A stretch of DNA of 64,000 nt. Source: Pseudoalteromonas spongiae UST010723-006. GTDB taxonomy: Bacteria > Pseudomonadota > Gammaproteobacteria > Enterobacterales > Alteromonadaceae. The translations under genes and the position numbers were made by a program. Position 1 is the first letter of the stretch; each line of letters starts with the position of its first letter. Below the pieces are notes generated by a model. That model was not told where the DNA came from and searched no databases. It saw only the letters and a program-made list of their open reading frames with translations. The stretch covers positions 979,001 to 1,043,000 of the forward strand of contig NZ_CP011039.1 of assembly GCF_000238255.3 (NCBI RefSeq). The letters run 5' to 3'. Below, in pieces: positions 27,992 through 37,867 of the stretch.

Positions 27992-28708
27992 ATGAAAAGA
28001 ACCGCTGCCTATGCTAATCAAAATCAATTATCGCAACTTGTCGAACAGCATACGCCGTTGGTTAAACGCATTGCCTACCATATTTTAGCGCGTCTGCCGG
28101 CGAGCGTTATTGTCGAAGACCTCATTCAGGCAGGCATGATAGGATTAATCGAGGCTGCTAAGAACTTTGATGGCAGTAAAGGTGCGAGCTTTGAAACCTA
28201 TGCGGGTATTCGTATTCGCGGTGCAATAATTGATGAAACGCGTAAAGGAGATTGGGTACCTCGCTCAGTACATAAAAACGCCCGTGAAGTCGCCGCGGTC
28301 ATCAATCAGCTAGAATCATCACTCGGACGTGAACCAAAAGACAGTGAAGTAGCTGAAAAACTTGATATTACGTTAGATGAGTACCATCATATTCTAAGGG
28401 ATATAAGCAATGGTAAAATTATCGGCATTGAAGATCTCGGTGTTGATGAAGATGTCATCGACGCAGGGCTCGGCAATAAAGAACAAAATCCATTAGTTGA
28501 TATTCAACAGGATAAATTTAATAAAGCGTTAGTAGAGGCAATACAAACTTTGCCAGAAAGAGAAGCGTTAGTGCTGTCACTTTACTACAATGATGAAATG
28601 AATTTAAAAGAAATTGGGCTAATTCTTGAAGTGAGTGAATCAAGAGTGAGCCAAATACATAGTCAGGCCATGGTGCGCCTTAAAGCAAAAGTCCATGACT
28701 GGATATAG
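27992..28708 (+). CDS. fliA: Flagellar sigma factor FliA (sigma28)
   Basis: A 238-residue sigma70-family factor with region 2 (VIVEDLIQAGMIGLIEAAKNFD...SFETYAGIRIRGAIIDE), a region 3 segment (RSVHKNAREVAAVINQLE) and region 4 helix-turn-helix (NLKEIGLILEVSESRVSQIHSQAM). It transcribes late flagellar and chemotaxis genes. TAGGA precedes the ATG. FlgM, its anti-sigma factor, is not in the window. Confidence 0.96.
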   Translation: MKRTAAYANQNQLSQLVEQHTPLVKRIAYHILARLPASVIVEDLIQAGMIGLIEAAKNFDGSKGASFETYAGIRIRGAIIDETRKGDWVPRSVHKNAREVAAVINQLESSLGREPKDSEVAEKLDITLDEYHHILRDISNGKIIGIEDLGVDEDVIDAGLGNKEQNPLVDIQQDKFNKALVEAIQTLPEREALVLSLYYNDEMNLKEIGLILEVSESRVSQIHSQAMVRLKAKVHDWI

Positions 28709-28758
28709 AATAAAAGTAGTAAGTAAACAATTAGGTGCATACCTCACTGGAGGATATT

Positions 28759-29142
28759 TTGGATAAAAACATGAAAATTCTTGTAGTTGACGACTTTTCA
28801 ACGATGAGAAGAATCATTAAAAACCTGTTAAGAGATCTTGGTTTCACAAACGTGCAAGAAGCAGACGACGGTAGCACTGCGCTACCAATGCTGCAAAACC
28901 AAGAGTTTGACTTTGTAGTTACGGATTGGAATATGCCAGGTATGCAAGGTATAGATTTGCTGCGCGCGATTCGCGCGGATGACAGTCTAAAACACATACC
29001 GGTACTAATGGTAACTGCCGAAGCCAAAAAAGAGCAGATCATTGCTGCAGCGCAAGCAGGTGTAAACGGTTATATCGTTAAACCATTTACAGCAGCAACG
29101 CTTAAAACAAAGCTTGATAAAGTTTTTGAGCGTTTAGGCTAA
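28759..29142 (+). CDS. cheY: Chemotaxis response regulator CheY
   Basis: A single receiver domain (127 residues from TTG). Residues D11 and D12 form the acid pocket, D56 in [12 protein letters not shown] is the phospho-acceptor, VTAEAK follows with the conserved Thr, and K106-type Lys sits in [12 protein letters not shown] start at TTG 28759 because GGAGG lies five bases before it and MDKNMKIL matches the usual polar-flagellate N-terminus. The open frame continues upstream to 28735 without a ribosome site, and ATG 28771 is four codons downstream. It is the first gene of the cheYZAB cluster. Confidence 0.94.
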   Translation: MDKNMKILVVDDFSTMRRIIKNLLRDLGFTNVQEADDGSTALPMLQNQEFDFVVTDWNMPGMQGIDLLRAIRADDSLKHIPVLMVTAEAKKEQIIAAAQAGVNGYIVKPFTAATLKTKLDKVFERLG

Positions 29143-29158
29143 CGGGAAGGAGAGGTTT

Positions 29159-29932
29159 ATGTCAGCAAGTGCTGCGCCTCAAATTACCTTAGAACAAGCT
29201 AAGCAGCTAGTTGCGTTTCTTGAAAACGATGAGCAACAACAAGCGCAAGAGCTGCTAAAGCAAGTTACGGCAATTGAGCAAGATGAATTATTTGGTGAGG
29301 TAGGCAAACTAACTCGTCAACTGCATGATTCATTGAAAAATTTTCAACTTGATACCACTTTATCGGCGCTAACAACTGAGTCTATCCCTGACGCAAAAGA
29401 ACGTCTCAATTATGTTATGGAAATGACAGAGCAAGCTGCGAATACAACGATGGACGCCGTTGAAGCATCGCTGCCTATTGCCGATAACTTGCAAACAGGT
29501 CTCAACAATATTAAGCCCAAATGGGACAAATTAATGTCGCGAGATCTTAAAGTTGGTGAGTTTAAAGTGTTATGTCATGAGCTAAACGGCTTTATGGACG
29601 AAGCAAAAACAAATTCTGATAAATTAAATGCATTAATGACAGAAGTGCTCATGGCCCAGGGTTACCAGGACCTCACAGGTCAAGTTATTCGACGCGTAAT
29701 CGAGCTTGTCCGAGAAGTCGAGGATAGCCTGATTCATATGTTAACTGTGTTTGGCACACCTGTAGAACATGATGAATCGCCTGAAACGACAATACAACAA
29801 GAACAACAAATGGTTGCTGATGGTGAATTAGACCAAGTAGCTGAAGGTCCAATTATAAATGCTGAATCACGTGAAGATGTGGTTTCAGGTCAAGATGAAG
29901 TAGACGATCTGCTGTCTAGTTTGGGCTTCTAA
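29159..29932 (+). CDS. cheZ: CheY phosphatase CheZ
   Basis: A 257-residue helical protein with the CheZ catalytic region LMAQGYQDLTGQVIRRVIELV, which carries the conserved Gln, and a flexible acidic tail ending in the CheY-binding helix QDEVDDLLSSLGF. A strong GGAAGGAGAGG site precedes the ATG. It removes phosphate from CheY to end signals. Confidence 0.96.
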   Translation: MSASAAPQITLEQAKQLVAFLENDEQQQAQELLKQVTAIEQDELFGEVGKLTRQLHDSLKNFQLDTTLSALTTESIPDAKERLNYVMEMTEQAANTTMDAVEASLPIADNLQTGLNNIKPKWDKLMSRDLKVGEFKVLCHELNGFMDEAKTNSDKLNALMTEVLMAQGYQDLTGQVIRRVIELVREVEDSLIHMLTVFGTPVEHDESPETTIQQEQQMVADGELDQVAEGPIINAESREDVVSGQDEVDDLLSSLGF

Positions 29933-29946
29933 TCGGAGAAAAATGC

Positions 29947-32160
29947 ATGAGCTTTGATGTCGATGAAGATATTTTACAAGACTTTTTAGTCGAAGCCGGT
30001 GAAATCTTAGAGTTGCTCTCAGAACAGTTAGTTGAACTGGAAAATAATCCAGAAGATGCTGATTTACTGAATGCGATATTTAGAGGGTTTCATACCGTAA
30101 AAGGGGGCGCTGGCTTCTTGTCTATGACAGAGCTAGTCGATGCATGTCACGGCGCAGAAAATATTTTCGATGTTTTACGACAAGGCCAACGCAGGGTTAC
30201 TCCTGAATTAATGGATGTGATTTTACAGGCACTTGATACCATCAATGAAATGTTTGCTCACATTCAAAATCGCGCTCAGCCCGATCCTGCTGACCCGCAG
30301 CTACTGGCAGAACTACATAGACTTAGTCAGCCTGAAAGCGCAGATGAAGCACCGGTAGCCGAAGCGCCAGCAGAAGAAATTGTCGAACCAGAAGCAGTCG
30401 AAGAAGACCCGTTTGTTGATATTTTATTTGATGCTGATGCGCCAAGTGATGAAGCACAATCTTCTGGCGATAGCGTTGACGATATCACAGAAGAAGAATT
30501 TGAAAGCTTATTAGATGAGTTACACGGCTCTGGTAATGGCCCAGCCTCTAATGCAGCGCCAGAAGCGAGTGAAAGTAGCGACTCTGATGAAATCACTGAT
30601 GATGAATTTGAAAGCTTACTCGACGAATTACATGGCGCTGGTTCATTCGGTGGCGCGTCTGAGACAAGTGCGCCAGAAAGCGCAGCTCCTGCGGCTTCAT
30701 CGGGTGACGATGAAGACATTACCGAAGATGAATTCGAAGCCTTACTTGATGAACTTCATGGCAAGGGCAGTGCGCCAAGCACTGCTGAAAAATCATTTAA
30801 TACTGAGGCGGTAGCGGCAAAACCGGCAACGCCAACACCACCTCCTGCGGCTAAGCCAACGCCGGCGAAACCACAAGCTTCAGCACCAAAACCAGTAGCT
30901 GATAAGCCTGCTGCGCCAAGTGCAGCCAAACCAGCTGCAGCGCCAAGTAAAGCACCAGCTAAACCGGCAGCGCCACCGGCTGAAACGACAGTGCGTGTTG
31001 ACACCAAACGCCTTGACCAAATCATGAATATGGTCGGTGAACTGGTATTGGTTCGAAATCGACTTGTCAGCTTAGGTGCTAACGTTAGTAATGAAAGTAT
31101 GGGTAAAGCCATTTCTAACTTAGATGTGGTGACCGCAGACTTACAAGGCGCGGTAATGAAAACCCGGATGCAGCCAATCAAAAAAGTATTTGGCCGTTTC
31201 CCTCGCGTTGTACGTGACTTAGCGCGCAGCTTGAAAAAAGAAATTAATTTACAGCTAGTTGGTGAAGAAACAGATTTAGATAAAAACCTTGTTGAGGCAC
31301 TTGCAGATCCACTAGTTCACCTTGTACGTAACTCGGTGGATCATGGTATTGAAATGCCAGACGATCGTGAAGCTGCAGGTAAACCACGCACCGGTACGGT
31401 GACGCTGTCAGCATCTCAAGAAGGTGATCATATCTTGCTTACCATTGAAGATGATGGTGCGGGTATGGACGCAGAAAAGCTGAAAAGTATAGCGATTGGT
31501 AAAGGTGTAATAGATGCCGATCAGGCAGCTCGACTGTCAAACAACGAAGCGTATAACTTAATCTTTGCGCCAGGTTTCTCTACCAAAGAAGAGATTTCTG
31601 ATATTTCTGGTCGTGGCGTGGGTATGGATGTGGTTAAAACCAAAATTACCCAATTAAACGGTACAGTGAATATTGAATCAGAAAAAGGTAAAGGCACAGT
31701 ACTTGAAATTAAAGTACCACTGACGCTCGCTATTCTACCTACCTTAATGGTCGTAGTTGGTCAGCAAACGTTTGCATTGCCACTTGCGGGTGTAAGCGAG
31801 ATATTCCACTTAGATCTTACTAAAACAAATCTAGTTGATGGGCAGCTAACGATTATCGTCCGTGATAAAGCGATTCCGTTGTTCTATCTAGAAAAATGGT
31901 TGTTACGGAATCCTCGCAGCGAACAAAAGCGTTCGCAGGGGCATGTTGTTATTGTGCAATTAGGTACGCAACAAATGGGCTTTGTGGTTGATTCCTTAAT
32001 TGGTCAGGAAGAAGTGGTAATCAAGCCATTAGATGCTTTATTGCAAGGTACGCCGGGTATGGCGGGTGCAACAATTACGTCAGATGGTGGCATTGCACTA
32101 ATTTTAGATGTACCAAGCTTGTTAAAGCACTACGCAGGCCAAGGTCGCAATAAAAAGTAA
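29947..32160 (+). CDS. cheA: Chemotaxis histidine kinase CheA
   Basis: A 737-residue kinase. An HPt domain holds H49 in [17 protein letters not shown] long linker (about 130-345) follows, where P2 would usually be. The dimerisation domain starts at [23 protein letters not shown]. The ATP domain has [21 protein letters not shown] and [10 protein letters not shown], and a CheW-like domain ends the protein. The linker contains three near-copies of a 16-residue motif (179-194, 215-230, 257-272), followed by a Pro/Ala/Lys-rich stretch. In polar flagellates the linker region carries the ParP-binding LID. The gene sits in cheYZAB-motCD-parC-parP-cheW order. Confidence 0.95.
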   Translation: MSFDVDEDILQDFLVEAGEILELLSEQLVELENNPEDADLLNAIFRGFHTVKGGAGFLSMTELVDACHGAENIFDVLRQGQRRVTPELMDVILQALDTINEMFAHIQNRAQPDPADPQLLAELHRLSQPESADEAPVAEAPAEEIVEPEAVEEDPFVDILFDADAPSDEAQSSGDSVDDITEEEFESLLDELHGSGNGPASNAAPEASESSDSDEITDDEFESLLDELHGAGSFGGASETSAPESAAPAASSGDDEDITEDEFEALLDELHGKGSAPSTAEKSFNTEAVAAKPATPTPPPAAKPTPAKPQASAPKPVADKPAAPSAAKPAAAPSKAPAKPAAPPAETTVRVDTKRLDQIMNMVGELVLVRNRLVSLGANVSNESMGKAISNLDVVTADLQGAVMKTRMQPIKKVFGRFPRVVRDLARSLKKEINLQLVGEETDLDKNLVEALADPLVHLVRNSVDHGIEMPDDREAAGKPRTGTVTLSASQEGDHILLTIEDDGAGMDAEKLKSIAIGKGVIDADQAARLSNNEAYNLIFAPGFSTKEEISDISGRGVGMDVVKTKITQLNGTVNIESEKGKGTVLEIKVPLTLAILPTLMVVVGQQTFALPLAGVSEIFHLDLTKTNLVDGQLTIIVRDKAIPLFYLEKWLLRNPRSEQKRSQGHVVIVQLGTQQMGFVVDSLIGQEEVVIKPLDALLQGTPGMAGATITSDGGIALILDVPSLLKHYAGQGRNKK
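30481..30762 (+). repeat. Three copies of an acidic LLDELHG motif in cheA
   Basis: Three 48-base units (30481-30528, 30589-30636, 30715-30762) encode [32 protein letters not shown] and [16 protein letters not shown]. Spacings are 36 and 42 residues, and the stretches between them are unrelated acidic or Ser/Ala-rich sequence. Synonymous codon differences between copies show that it is the protein motif that is kept. Confidence 0.9.
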
Positions 32161-32171
32161 GAGAGCACTTA

Positions 32172-33326
32172 ATGACAATTAGGGTTTTAGTAGTAGATGA
32201 TTCAAGCTTTTTTCGCCGTCGTGTGAGTGAAATCTTGAGTCAAGATCCCAATATTGAAGTGATTGGCACAGCTAACAATGGTAAAGAGGCGGTTGAAAAA
32301 GCTGCCGAATTACGACCATCGGTTATCACAATGGATATTGAGATGCCTGTGCTTGACGGTATTAGCGCTGTAAAGCAAATAATGCAGCAAACGCCGACAC
32401 CAATATTAATGTTCTCTTCGTTAACGCATGATGGAGCAAGTGCAACGCTTGATGCACTTGATGCCGGCGCGTTAGACTTTTTACCTAAAAAGTTTGAAGA
32501 TATTGCTCGCGACAAAGAAGAAGCAACGAAAGTACTTCAACAAAAAGTTAAAGAAATAGGCCGTCGCCGAGTAGGTGGTTTTAGACCACAGCGTGCAACA
32601 TTAAATCAAGCGCCAACGGCAAGAACAACACCTGAACGCAGCACTAGCCCAACGTTACGTCAACCTGATAGAACTTTTGCTGCTCGCTCCACACCGGTTG
32701 ATTCGCGTGCGGCAACTAAAAGCGAAAGACCAAAAGCATCTGGTAAACAATATAAGTTAATGGCAATTGGTACTTCTACAGGTGGTCCGGTTGCGCTGCA
32801 AAAAGTGCTTACGCAGTTACCAGCCAACTTTCCTCATCCAATTTTGTTGATTCAACATATGCCAGGTGCATTTACACCGGCATTTGCACAGCGATTGGAT
32901 TCACTTTGTCGAATCAAAGTTAAAGAAGCAGAAAACGGCGACTTGCTCAGACCAGGCGTTGCATATTTAGCACCTGGTGGTAAGCAAATGCTAGTTGAAG
33001 GTCGTAGCGGCAATCAAAAGCTAAAAATCTATGAAGATGATAGCGCTCGTGTCACTTACAAACCAAGCGTTGATATCACTTTTGCTAGTGCAGCAAAAAG
33101 TTACGGTGATTCTGTGTTGGCAATTGTACTTACCGGTATGGGAGCTGATGGCCGAGATGGTGCACGCATGCTAAAACAGGCGGGCTCTAAAATTTGGGCA
33201 CAAGATGAAGCCTCTTGCGTTGTATACGGTATGCCACAAGCGGTTGCAAGTGCTGGTTTAAGCGAGAAAAGCATCGCATTGGATGACGTTGCTAAACATA
33301 TCAACACGGAAATAGGTTGTGGATAA
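32172..33326 (+). CDS. cheB: Chemotaxis methylesterase CheB
   Basis: A 384-residue protein with a receiver domain (phospho-acceptor D55 in TMDIEMPV), a linker of about 60 Thr/Arg/Pro-rich residues, and the methylesterase domain. That domain has the catalytic Ser in [12 protein letters not shown], His in [18 protein letters not shown] and Asp in [15 protein letters not shown]. It removes receptor methyl groups for adaptation. No CheR is in the window. Its end overlaps motC by eight bases. Confidence 0.96.
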   Translation: MTIRVLVVDDSSFFRRRVSEILSQDPNIEVIGTANNGKEAVEKAAELRPSVITMDIEMPVLDGISAVKQIMQQTPTPILMFSSLTHDGASATLDALDAGALDFLPKKFEDIARDKEEATKVLQQKVKEIGRRRVGGFRPQRATLNQAPTARTTPERSTSPTLRQPDRTFAARSTPVDSRAATKSERPKASGKQYKLMAIGTSTGGPVALQKVLTQLPANFPHPILLIQHMPGAFTPAFAQRLDSLCRIKVKEAENGDLLRPGVAYLAPGGKQMLVEGRSGNQKLKIYEDDSARVTYKPSVDITFASAAKSYGDSVLAIVLTGMGADGRDGARMLKQAGSKIWAQDEASCVVYGMPQAVASAGLSEKSIALDDVAKHINTEIGCG

Positions 33327-34086
33327 ACTAGCCGTTTTTGGTGCGATTATAGCGTTTGTAGCAATTGGCTTAGGGTATACCATTGAAGGTGGTGTGCTGG
33401 CGAATTTGTTTGATTTGTCAGCATTCATAATTGTGTTTGGCGGTACGCTTGGCGCGGTAATGTTGCAGGCAACTAAATACCAGTTTACCACAGCCATTAA
33501 AATGCTGCCTTGGGTGATAACGCCACCTAAGCATGATTTTGCAAAAGGCATTGAGCAAGTAAAAAACTGGGCGGCAAAAGTACGTCATGACGGCTATTTG
33601 TCGTTAGAAAACCTTGCTATTGATGAAAAAGATAACTTTGTATCAAAAGGCCTAAATTTGCTTGTTGACGGCAGTGACGAGCAGCAGTTCTTTGACACCA
33701 TGGAAAACGAAATTTTGCAACGTCGCAATGCACTTAACGAGTCAAGCCAAGTGTATCATGCCATGGGGGGCTATAGTCCAACTCTCGGTATTCTCGGCGC
33801 CGTACTCGGTCTTATTCAAGCAATGAACTTTATTCAACAACCCGATATGTTAGGTGCGGGTATTGCCACTGCGTTTGTTGCTACTATTTACGGTGTTGGC
33901 TTTGCCAATCTTCTTTATATTCCAATTGCCAATAAGTTGGCTTATTTAGTGGATGAACATTGCCGTTATCATCAAATGTTAGCTGAGGGGATGTTTTGCA
34001 TTCTTCAAGGTGATACGCCTAATGCCATTGAACAAAAGCTTTCGGCGTACTTAATCGAAAAAAATAATAAGTCGTTGTTTAGGTAG
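33319..34086 (+). CDS. motC: Flagellar stator protein MotC (MotA/PomA family)
   Basis: A 255-residue stator A subunit with four membrane helices. The N-terminus has the [30 protein letters not shown] motif, and the cytoplasmic loop and the P-x-L-G-I-L-G pattern ([14 protein letters not shown]) precede helix 3. It starts at GTG inside the cheB stop region. With the next gene it forms an ion-driven stator; in this che-linked position the pair corresponds to MotCD of Pseudomonas. Whether it is driven by protons or sodium cannot be settled from the sequence seen. Confidence 0.92.
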   Translation: MDKLAVFGAIIAFVAIGLGYTIEGGVLANLFDLSAFIIVFGGTLGAVMLQATKYQFTTAIKMLPWVITPPKHDFAKGIEQVKNWAAKVRHDGYLSLENLAIDEKDNFVSKGLNLLVDGSDEQQFFDTMENEILQRRNALNESSQVYHAMGGYSPTLGILGAVLGLIQAMNFIQQPDMLGAGIATAFVATIYGVGFANLLYIPIANKLAYLVDEHCRYHQMLAEGMFCILQGDTPNAIEQKLSAYLIEKNNKSLFR

Positions 34087-34092
34087 TCGTGT

Positions 34093-35061
34093 ATGCCACG
34101 CTTTAAGCCTTTTAAGCAAACCGAACAAAACGATAACACACATCGCTGGCTAGTTTCTTATGCCGATTACATGACATTAATGTTTGCGTTATTTGTTGTG
34201 ATGTACGCGATGGCCATTATCGAAGAAGAAAAATTTTCAGTGTTGTCAGACACAATTTCTCATGTGTTTAAAACAACAGACCAATTTAGCAAAGGTACGG
34301 GAAAAGGCGTATCTGGTGAAGGCATTCTTACGAGCAACGAACCAAAAGTTGATTCGCAACTGCACGGCATTAGTATTGTAAATGAAGAAAAAGGGCCAGA
34401 ACTTGTCGATGGACGAGGAGAGCTGAGTAATTTACAGCAAAAGTATTTAGGCCAGCCGCTCGATGCGCTTGAAGAAGACCTAAAAAAAGCGATATCTGAT
34501 GAAATTGAAGCGGGGCAAGCGCAGTTAGAAAAGGACATGAATTGGCTTACCATAGAGCTGAGTTCAAGCTTGTTGTTTGCCAGCGGTAGCGCGGTTGCCA
34601 CTGAACGTGCAAGAACTGTTTTACGTTCATTACTGCCAATTTTAAATGCTAACCGAAACTACTTAAGAGTGCGTGGTTACACTGATAATCAGCCGATAAA
34701 TAATGAAGTATTTCGTTCTAATTGGCATTTATCGGTAGCCCGTGCGACCGAAGTGCTGGTATGGCTTGAGTATCTCGGCATAATCCCTGCAAGAATGGCT
34801 ATTGAAGGGTATGGTGAGTACTCGCCGTTTAGCGATAATAATGATGAACAAGGGCGTCAGCAAAATCGCAAGGTGGTGATCGCAATTTCAAAATATGCAT
34901 TGCCAGAAACCGATGGAACTGAGATAACAGCTAACGCAAAACAAACCACTGAGCAAGCGGTGGAGAAGTTAAAGCAGGATGCAGAAAAAGACGATTCACT
35001 TAAAGTAATCGAATTACCAAATGGTGGTATTCGCATAACAACCCGAGAACAAGAACAATAG
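34093..35061 (+). CDS. motD: Flagellar stator protein MotD (MotB/PomB family)
   Basis: A 322-residue stator B subunit. Helix WLVSYADYMTLMFALFVVMYAMAI includes the ion-carrying Asp at D25, then a plug/linker stretch with FSKGTGKGVSGEGIL. A C-terminal OmpA-like peptidoglycan-binding domain (about 155-270) has LLFASGSAVAT and VRGYTDNQPINN. It anchors the stator in the wall. The C-terminal tail after the OmpA domain is charged and disordered. Confidence 0.92.
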   Translation: MPRFKPFKQTEQNDNTHRWLVSYADYMTLMFALFVVMYAMAIIEEEKFSVLSDTISHVFKTTDQFSKGTGKGVSGEGILTSNEPKVDSQLHGISIVNEEKGPELVDGRGELSNLQQKYLGQPLDALEEDLKKAISDEIEAGQAQLEKDMNWLTIELSSSLLFASGSAVATERARTVLRSLLPILNANRNYLRVRGYTDNQPINNEVFRSNWHLSVARATEVLVWLEYLGIIPARMAIEGYGEYSPFSDNNDEQGRQQNRKVVIAISKYALPETDGTEITANAKQTTEQAVEKLKQDAEKDDSLKVIELPNGGIRITTREQEQ

Positions 35062-35069
35062 GTATTCGC

Positions 35070-35846
35070 TTGAAAATTTGGACGGTAGCAAATCAAAAAG
35101 GCGGTGTGGGTAAAACCACAACCACAGTCACCTTGGGAGGCTTATTAGCGTCTCGTGGTAAACGTGTGTTGCTGATTGATACCGATCCACACGCGTCATT
35201 GACTTATTATTTTGGTATTGACTCTGAAGAGCTAGAAGTGAGTGTGTTTGATATTTTCTCACGTGGTAAAACCATGGCTCGTGAAGAAATTTTGCAATCT
35301 CTGTGCCCGTCAGGGGTAGAAAATTTAGATATCTTGCCAGCTACTATGGCAATTGCCACACTAGATAGAAGTCTCGGTAAAAAAAGTGGTATGGGTCTTA
35401 TTTTGCGCAATGCACTCGATAAAATTAGTGACGAATACGATGTTGCGATTTTGGATTGCCCACCAGTACTTGGTGTATTAATGGTTAACGCACTCGCTGC
35501 ATGCAACCGCGTATTAATTCCAGTGCAAACCGAGTTTTTAGCACTAAAGGGCCTAGACCGTATGATGCGCACTATGGAACTAATGCAAAGTTCACAAAAT
35601 AAATCGTATAACTATACGATTGTCCCTACTATGTACGATAAGCGCACTAAAGCGTCACTTGAAGCATATAAAAAATTACGTGCCACTTATGGCGAAAAAG
35701 TATGGCCGGGCGTCGTTCCGGTCGATACTAAATTACGAGATGCAAGTTTAGCCATGCAGGCACCACACAAATATTGTCCTAAATCACGCGGGGTATTTGC
35801 TTATACTTCTTTGCTAGAACACATTGAAGAGGCAGTGAATGACTAA
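35070..35846 (+). CDS. parC: ParA-like polar chemotaxis array ATPase ParC
   Basis: A 258-residue ParA/MinD-type ATPase with the Walker loop NQKGGVGKTTTTVTLG, LLIDTDPHASLTYYFG and LDCPPVLGVLMVNAL. It begins at TTG after AATAGGT; no better start is nearby. Located between motD and parP, it corresponds to ParC, which places and segregates chemotaxis arrays at the cell pole in Vibrio and Pseudomonas. It overlaps parP by eight bases. It is not a chromosome partition gene: no parB is near. Confidence 0.92.
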   Translation: MKIWTVANQKGGVGKTTTTVTLGGLLASRGKRVLLIDTDPHASLTYYFGIDSEELEVSVFDIFSRGKTMAREEILQSLCPSGVENLDILPATMAIATLDRSLGKKSGMGLILRNALDKISDEYDVAILDCPPVLGVLMVNALAACNRVLIPVQTEFLALKGLDRMMRTMELMQSSQNKSYNYTIVPTMYDKRTKASLEAYKKLRATYGEKVWPGVVPVDTKLRDASLAMQAPHKYCPKSRGVFAYTSLLEHIEEAVND

Positions 35847-36570
35847 GCAACTTTTTGCAAATGAAAAGGTAATGAAGCAGTATCTAGATGCCTTATTGCA
35901 AGAAGATATTGCGCGCGACTCAGTCGCTAACCCAGTTGAAAATTTATTAAGTGACGTTGAAGTTAAAGCTGCCGAGCATCAGCAGGCTACAACTGAAAAG
36001 GTAATAGCAAAGCCAGTTGTAAAAGAGCTTGTAATTGCACCGGAAGTTAAGGTAGAGGTGGTTGAAGCGGTTGAAGTTGCTTTACCGCCAGCACGCACGC
36101 AAGATGCCACATATGATGATGACGAATTTCAGGCGCTTTACTTTGAAGTTGCAGGATTAACGCTTGCTGTACCGCTTAAGGCATTAGGTGGAATCTACCA
36201 ATTAGGTGAAGTAAATCAAATATTTGGCAAGCCAGATTGGTTTAAAGGGGTGATGCTTCATCGTGAACAAAAGCTCAACGTAGTTGATTCTGCGCGTTGG
36301 GTAATGCCAGAAAAATATAACAAAAAGTTAGAAGAAGCGCTAAACTATCAGTATCTTATAATGTTAGGTGAATCTAACTGGGGGCTGTTAGCTGAGCGTT
36401 TAATTGATAATGTCAGTTTATCGCATCAAGATATTAAATGGCGTGATAAAGGTGGTCGTAGACCATGGCTAGCGGGATTAATTAAAGAGAAAATGTGTGC
36501 TTTAATTAATGTATCAGCAATGACTGAATTATTAGATCAAGGTTTAGATAGCCAAGACGATGACGCATAG
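35839..36570 (+). CDS. parP: CheW-domain array-localising protein ParP
   Basis: A 243-residue protein. About 95 residues of variable, acidic, Val/Glu-rich sequence lead into a C-terminal CheW-like domain (about 100-235) with FEVAGLTLAVPLKALGGIYQLG. ParP binds ParC and, through its C-terminal domain, CheA and receptors, and so keeps arrays at the pole. It overlaps parC by eight bases and is followed by cheW. Confidence 0.9.
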   Translation: MTKQLFANEKVMKQYLDALLQEDIARDSVANPVENLLSDVEVKAAEHQQATTEKVIAKPVVKELVIAPEVKVEVVEAVEVALPPARTQDATYDDDEFQALYFEVAGLTLAVPLKALGGIYQLGEVNQIFGKPDWFKGVMLHREQKLNVVDSARWVMPEKYNKKLEEALNYQYLIMLGESNWGLLAERLIDNVSLSHQDIKWRDKGGRRPWLAGLIKEKMCALINVSAMTELLDQGLDSQDDDA

Positions 36571-36629
36571 CGCTAAGTCGTTTAGTTAGTAGCAGTTAAT
36601 ACATATCCACATTGGATAGGAGCTTAAAA

Positions 36630-37124
36630 ATGAGTGAAGAAAGAGTTCTTTCGTCAAATGCAACCGACGTAAATGATGAAGTATTGCAATGGGTTACGTT
36701 TCACTTAGGTGAAGAAACGTACGGTATTAATGTAATGCAAGTGCAAGAAGTGTTGCGTTACAGTGAAATTGCTCCTGTACCAGGCGCTCCGGGTTATGTG
36801 CTAGGTATTATTAACCTACGTGGTAACGTGGTTACAGTAATTGATACACGTACTCGCTTTGGTTTACAAAGTGCAGAGGTTACCGACAACTCGCGTATTG
36901 TGATTATTGAAGCTGAAAAGCAAGTGATTGGTATTTTGGTTGATAGCGTTGCAGAAGTAGTTTACTTACGCACATCTGAAATCGATAGCGCACCAAATAT
37001 CGGCACTGAAGAAAGTGCTAAGTTTATCCAAGGTGTTTCTAATCGCGATGGCGAATTACTGATTTTAGTCGATCTAAATAAACTTCTAAGTGATGAAGAG
37101 TGGGATGAGCTAAGTAATTTCTAA
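36630..37124 (+). CDS. cheW: Chemotaxis coupling protein CheW
   Basis: A 164-residue CheW: WVTFHLGEETYGINVMQVQEVLRY, PGAPGYVLGIINLRGNVVTVIDTRTRFGL, and VGILVDSVAEVVYL-type segments. It couples receptors to CheA. ATG 36630 is preferred because AGGAG lies eight bases before it; the TTG at 36612 lacks one. Its stop codon touches the DUF2802 gene (TAATG). Confidence 0.95.
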   Translation: MSEERVLSSNATDVNDEVLQWVTFHLGEETYGINVMQVQEVLRYSEIAPVPGAPGYVLGIINLRGNVVTVIDTRTRFGLQSAEVTDNSRIVIIEAEKQVIGILVDSVAEVVYLRTSEIDSAPNIGTEESAKFIQGVSNRDGELLILVDLNKLLSDEEWDELSNF

Positions 37125-37525
37125 TGATTTGGCAAATTATCTCTATTCTTGCGCTTTGTGTTGCGGTTTGTGCCTGTGTTGTTGCGTTTCGCGCGCTTTC
37201 GCGTTTAAAGCAGGTGCAAATTGTTAACTCACAAAGTGAATCGCAGTTAACCAAACAGCAAACAATTAATAAAAACGAAATAGAAGAGATCCGCTCGGGC
37301 CTACTTAAAATTGGTAAGCATGTGATGGAACTTCAATCTGAAACGCAAGAGCTAAAACAAAAACAACAAGATATTCAGTTGGCTGATCCTGAGTCTAAAA
37401 TTTACTCACGCGCAGTGAAAATGATTGAGCTTGGGGCTGATATTGAAGAAGTGATGCGAGAGTGTGAATTGCCTCGCGCAGAAGCTGAGTTGTTATTTAC
37501 GCTTCACCAAAAAGAAGGTGAGTAA
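37124..37525 (+). CDS. DUF2802 membrane-anchored coiled-coil protein
   Basis: A 133-residue protein with one N-terminal helix (about 3-22), a coiled-coil at about 25-85 and a C-terminal winged-helix-like motif (AVKMIELGADIEEVMRECELPRAEAELLFTLH). It matches the DUF2802 family often found right after cheW in polar flagellates, where its role in motility or chemotaxis is not well defined. The start overlaps the cheW stop, so translation is coupled. It is the last gene of the plus-strand flagellar block. Confidence 0.85.
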   Translation: MIWQIISILALCVAVCACVVAFRALSRLKQVQIVNSQSESQLTKQQTINKNEIEEIRSGLLKIGKHVMELQSETQELKQKQQDIQLADPESKIYSRAVKMIELGADIEEVMRECELPRAEAELLFTLHQKEGE

Positions 37526-37867
37526 TTACTACTTTCTAACCTAGGGCGGCTGCTCTAGGTTACCTTTCCATTGCGCCTCAAACTGCATTAAATAACCGAT
37601 TAACGCTAGGCTTCGATATAGAACTAAATTCACAACGGTTCAATTAGCTTTAGCGTTTACCTCTGTATATTGATGTACTTATGCATACACAAGTGCAAAT
37701 AATCCCAATTCTGTTAAGCATGAGATCAGGGATAGCGCAGGATAAATGAAATGATAACACGGCGGAATTTTTCCTATGTAGTTGTTGTGCATTGATAAAT
37801 TCTAACGCAGTTAGCGTGATATTTAGTCCGCTAGAATGAACAGCTACATAAGTAAATTGGTATAAGC
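37526..37867. other. Intergenic region between converging DUF2802 and FlhB-like genes
   Basis: This 342-base stretch has no convincing gene. It contains a perfect eight-pair hairpin just after DUF2802 (37537-37562) and a longer inverted repeat (37775-37786 with 37839-37850) enclosing a small hairpin. It is AT-rich otherwise. Confidence 0.7.
37537..37562 (+). terminator. Hairpin after DUF2802, possible terminator
   Basis: TAACCTAG and CTAGGTTA form eight pairs around a ten-base loop, 12 bases after the stop codon. Only a weak T-rich tract (CCTTTCC) follows, so it may end the che transcript or simply stabilise its 3' end. Confidence 0.5.

Noticed and set aside
30327..30719. 130-codon minus-strand frame inside cheA
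   Set aside because: Its Ser/Ala-rich product is the reverse of the acidic repeats in the CheA linker; there is no ribosome site or homology.
35070..35846. Chromosome or plasmid partition ParA
   Set aside because: The gene is flanked by motD and parP in the chemotaxis cluster and no parB or parS-like repeats are near, so the array-positioning ParC role fits better.
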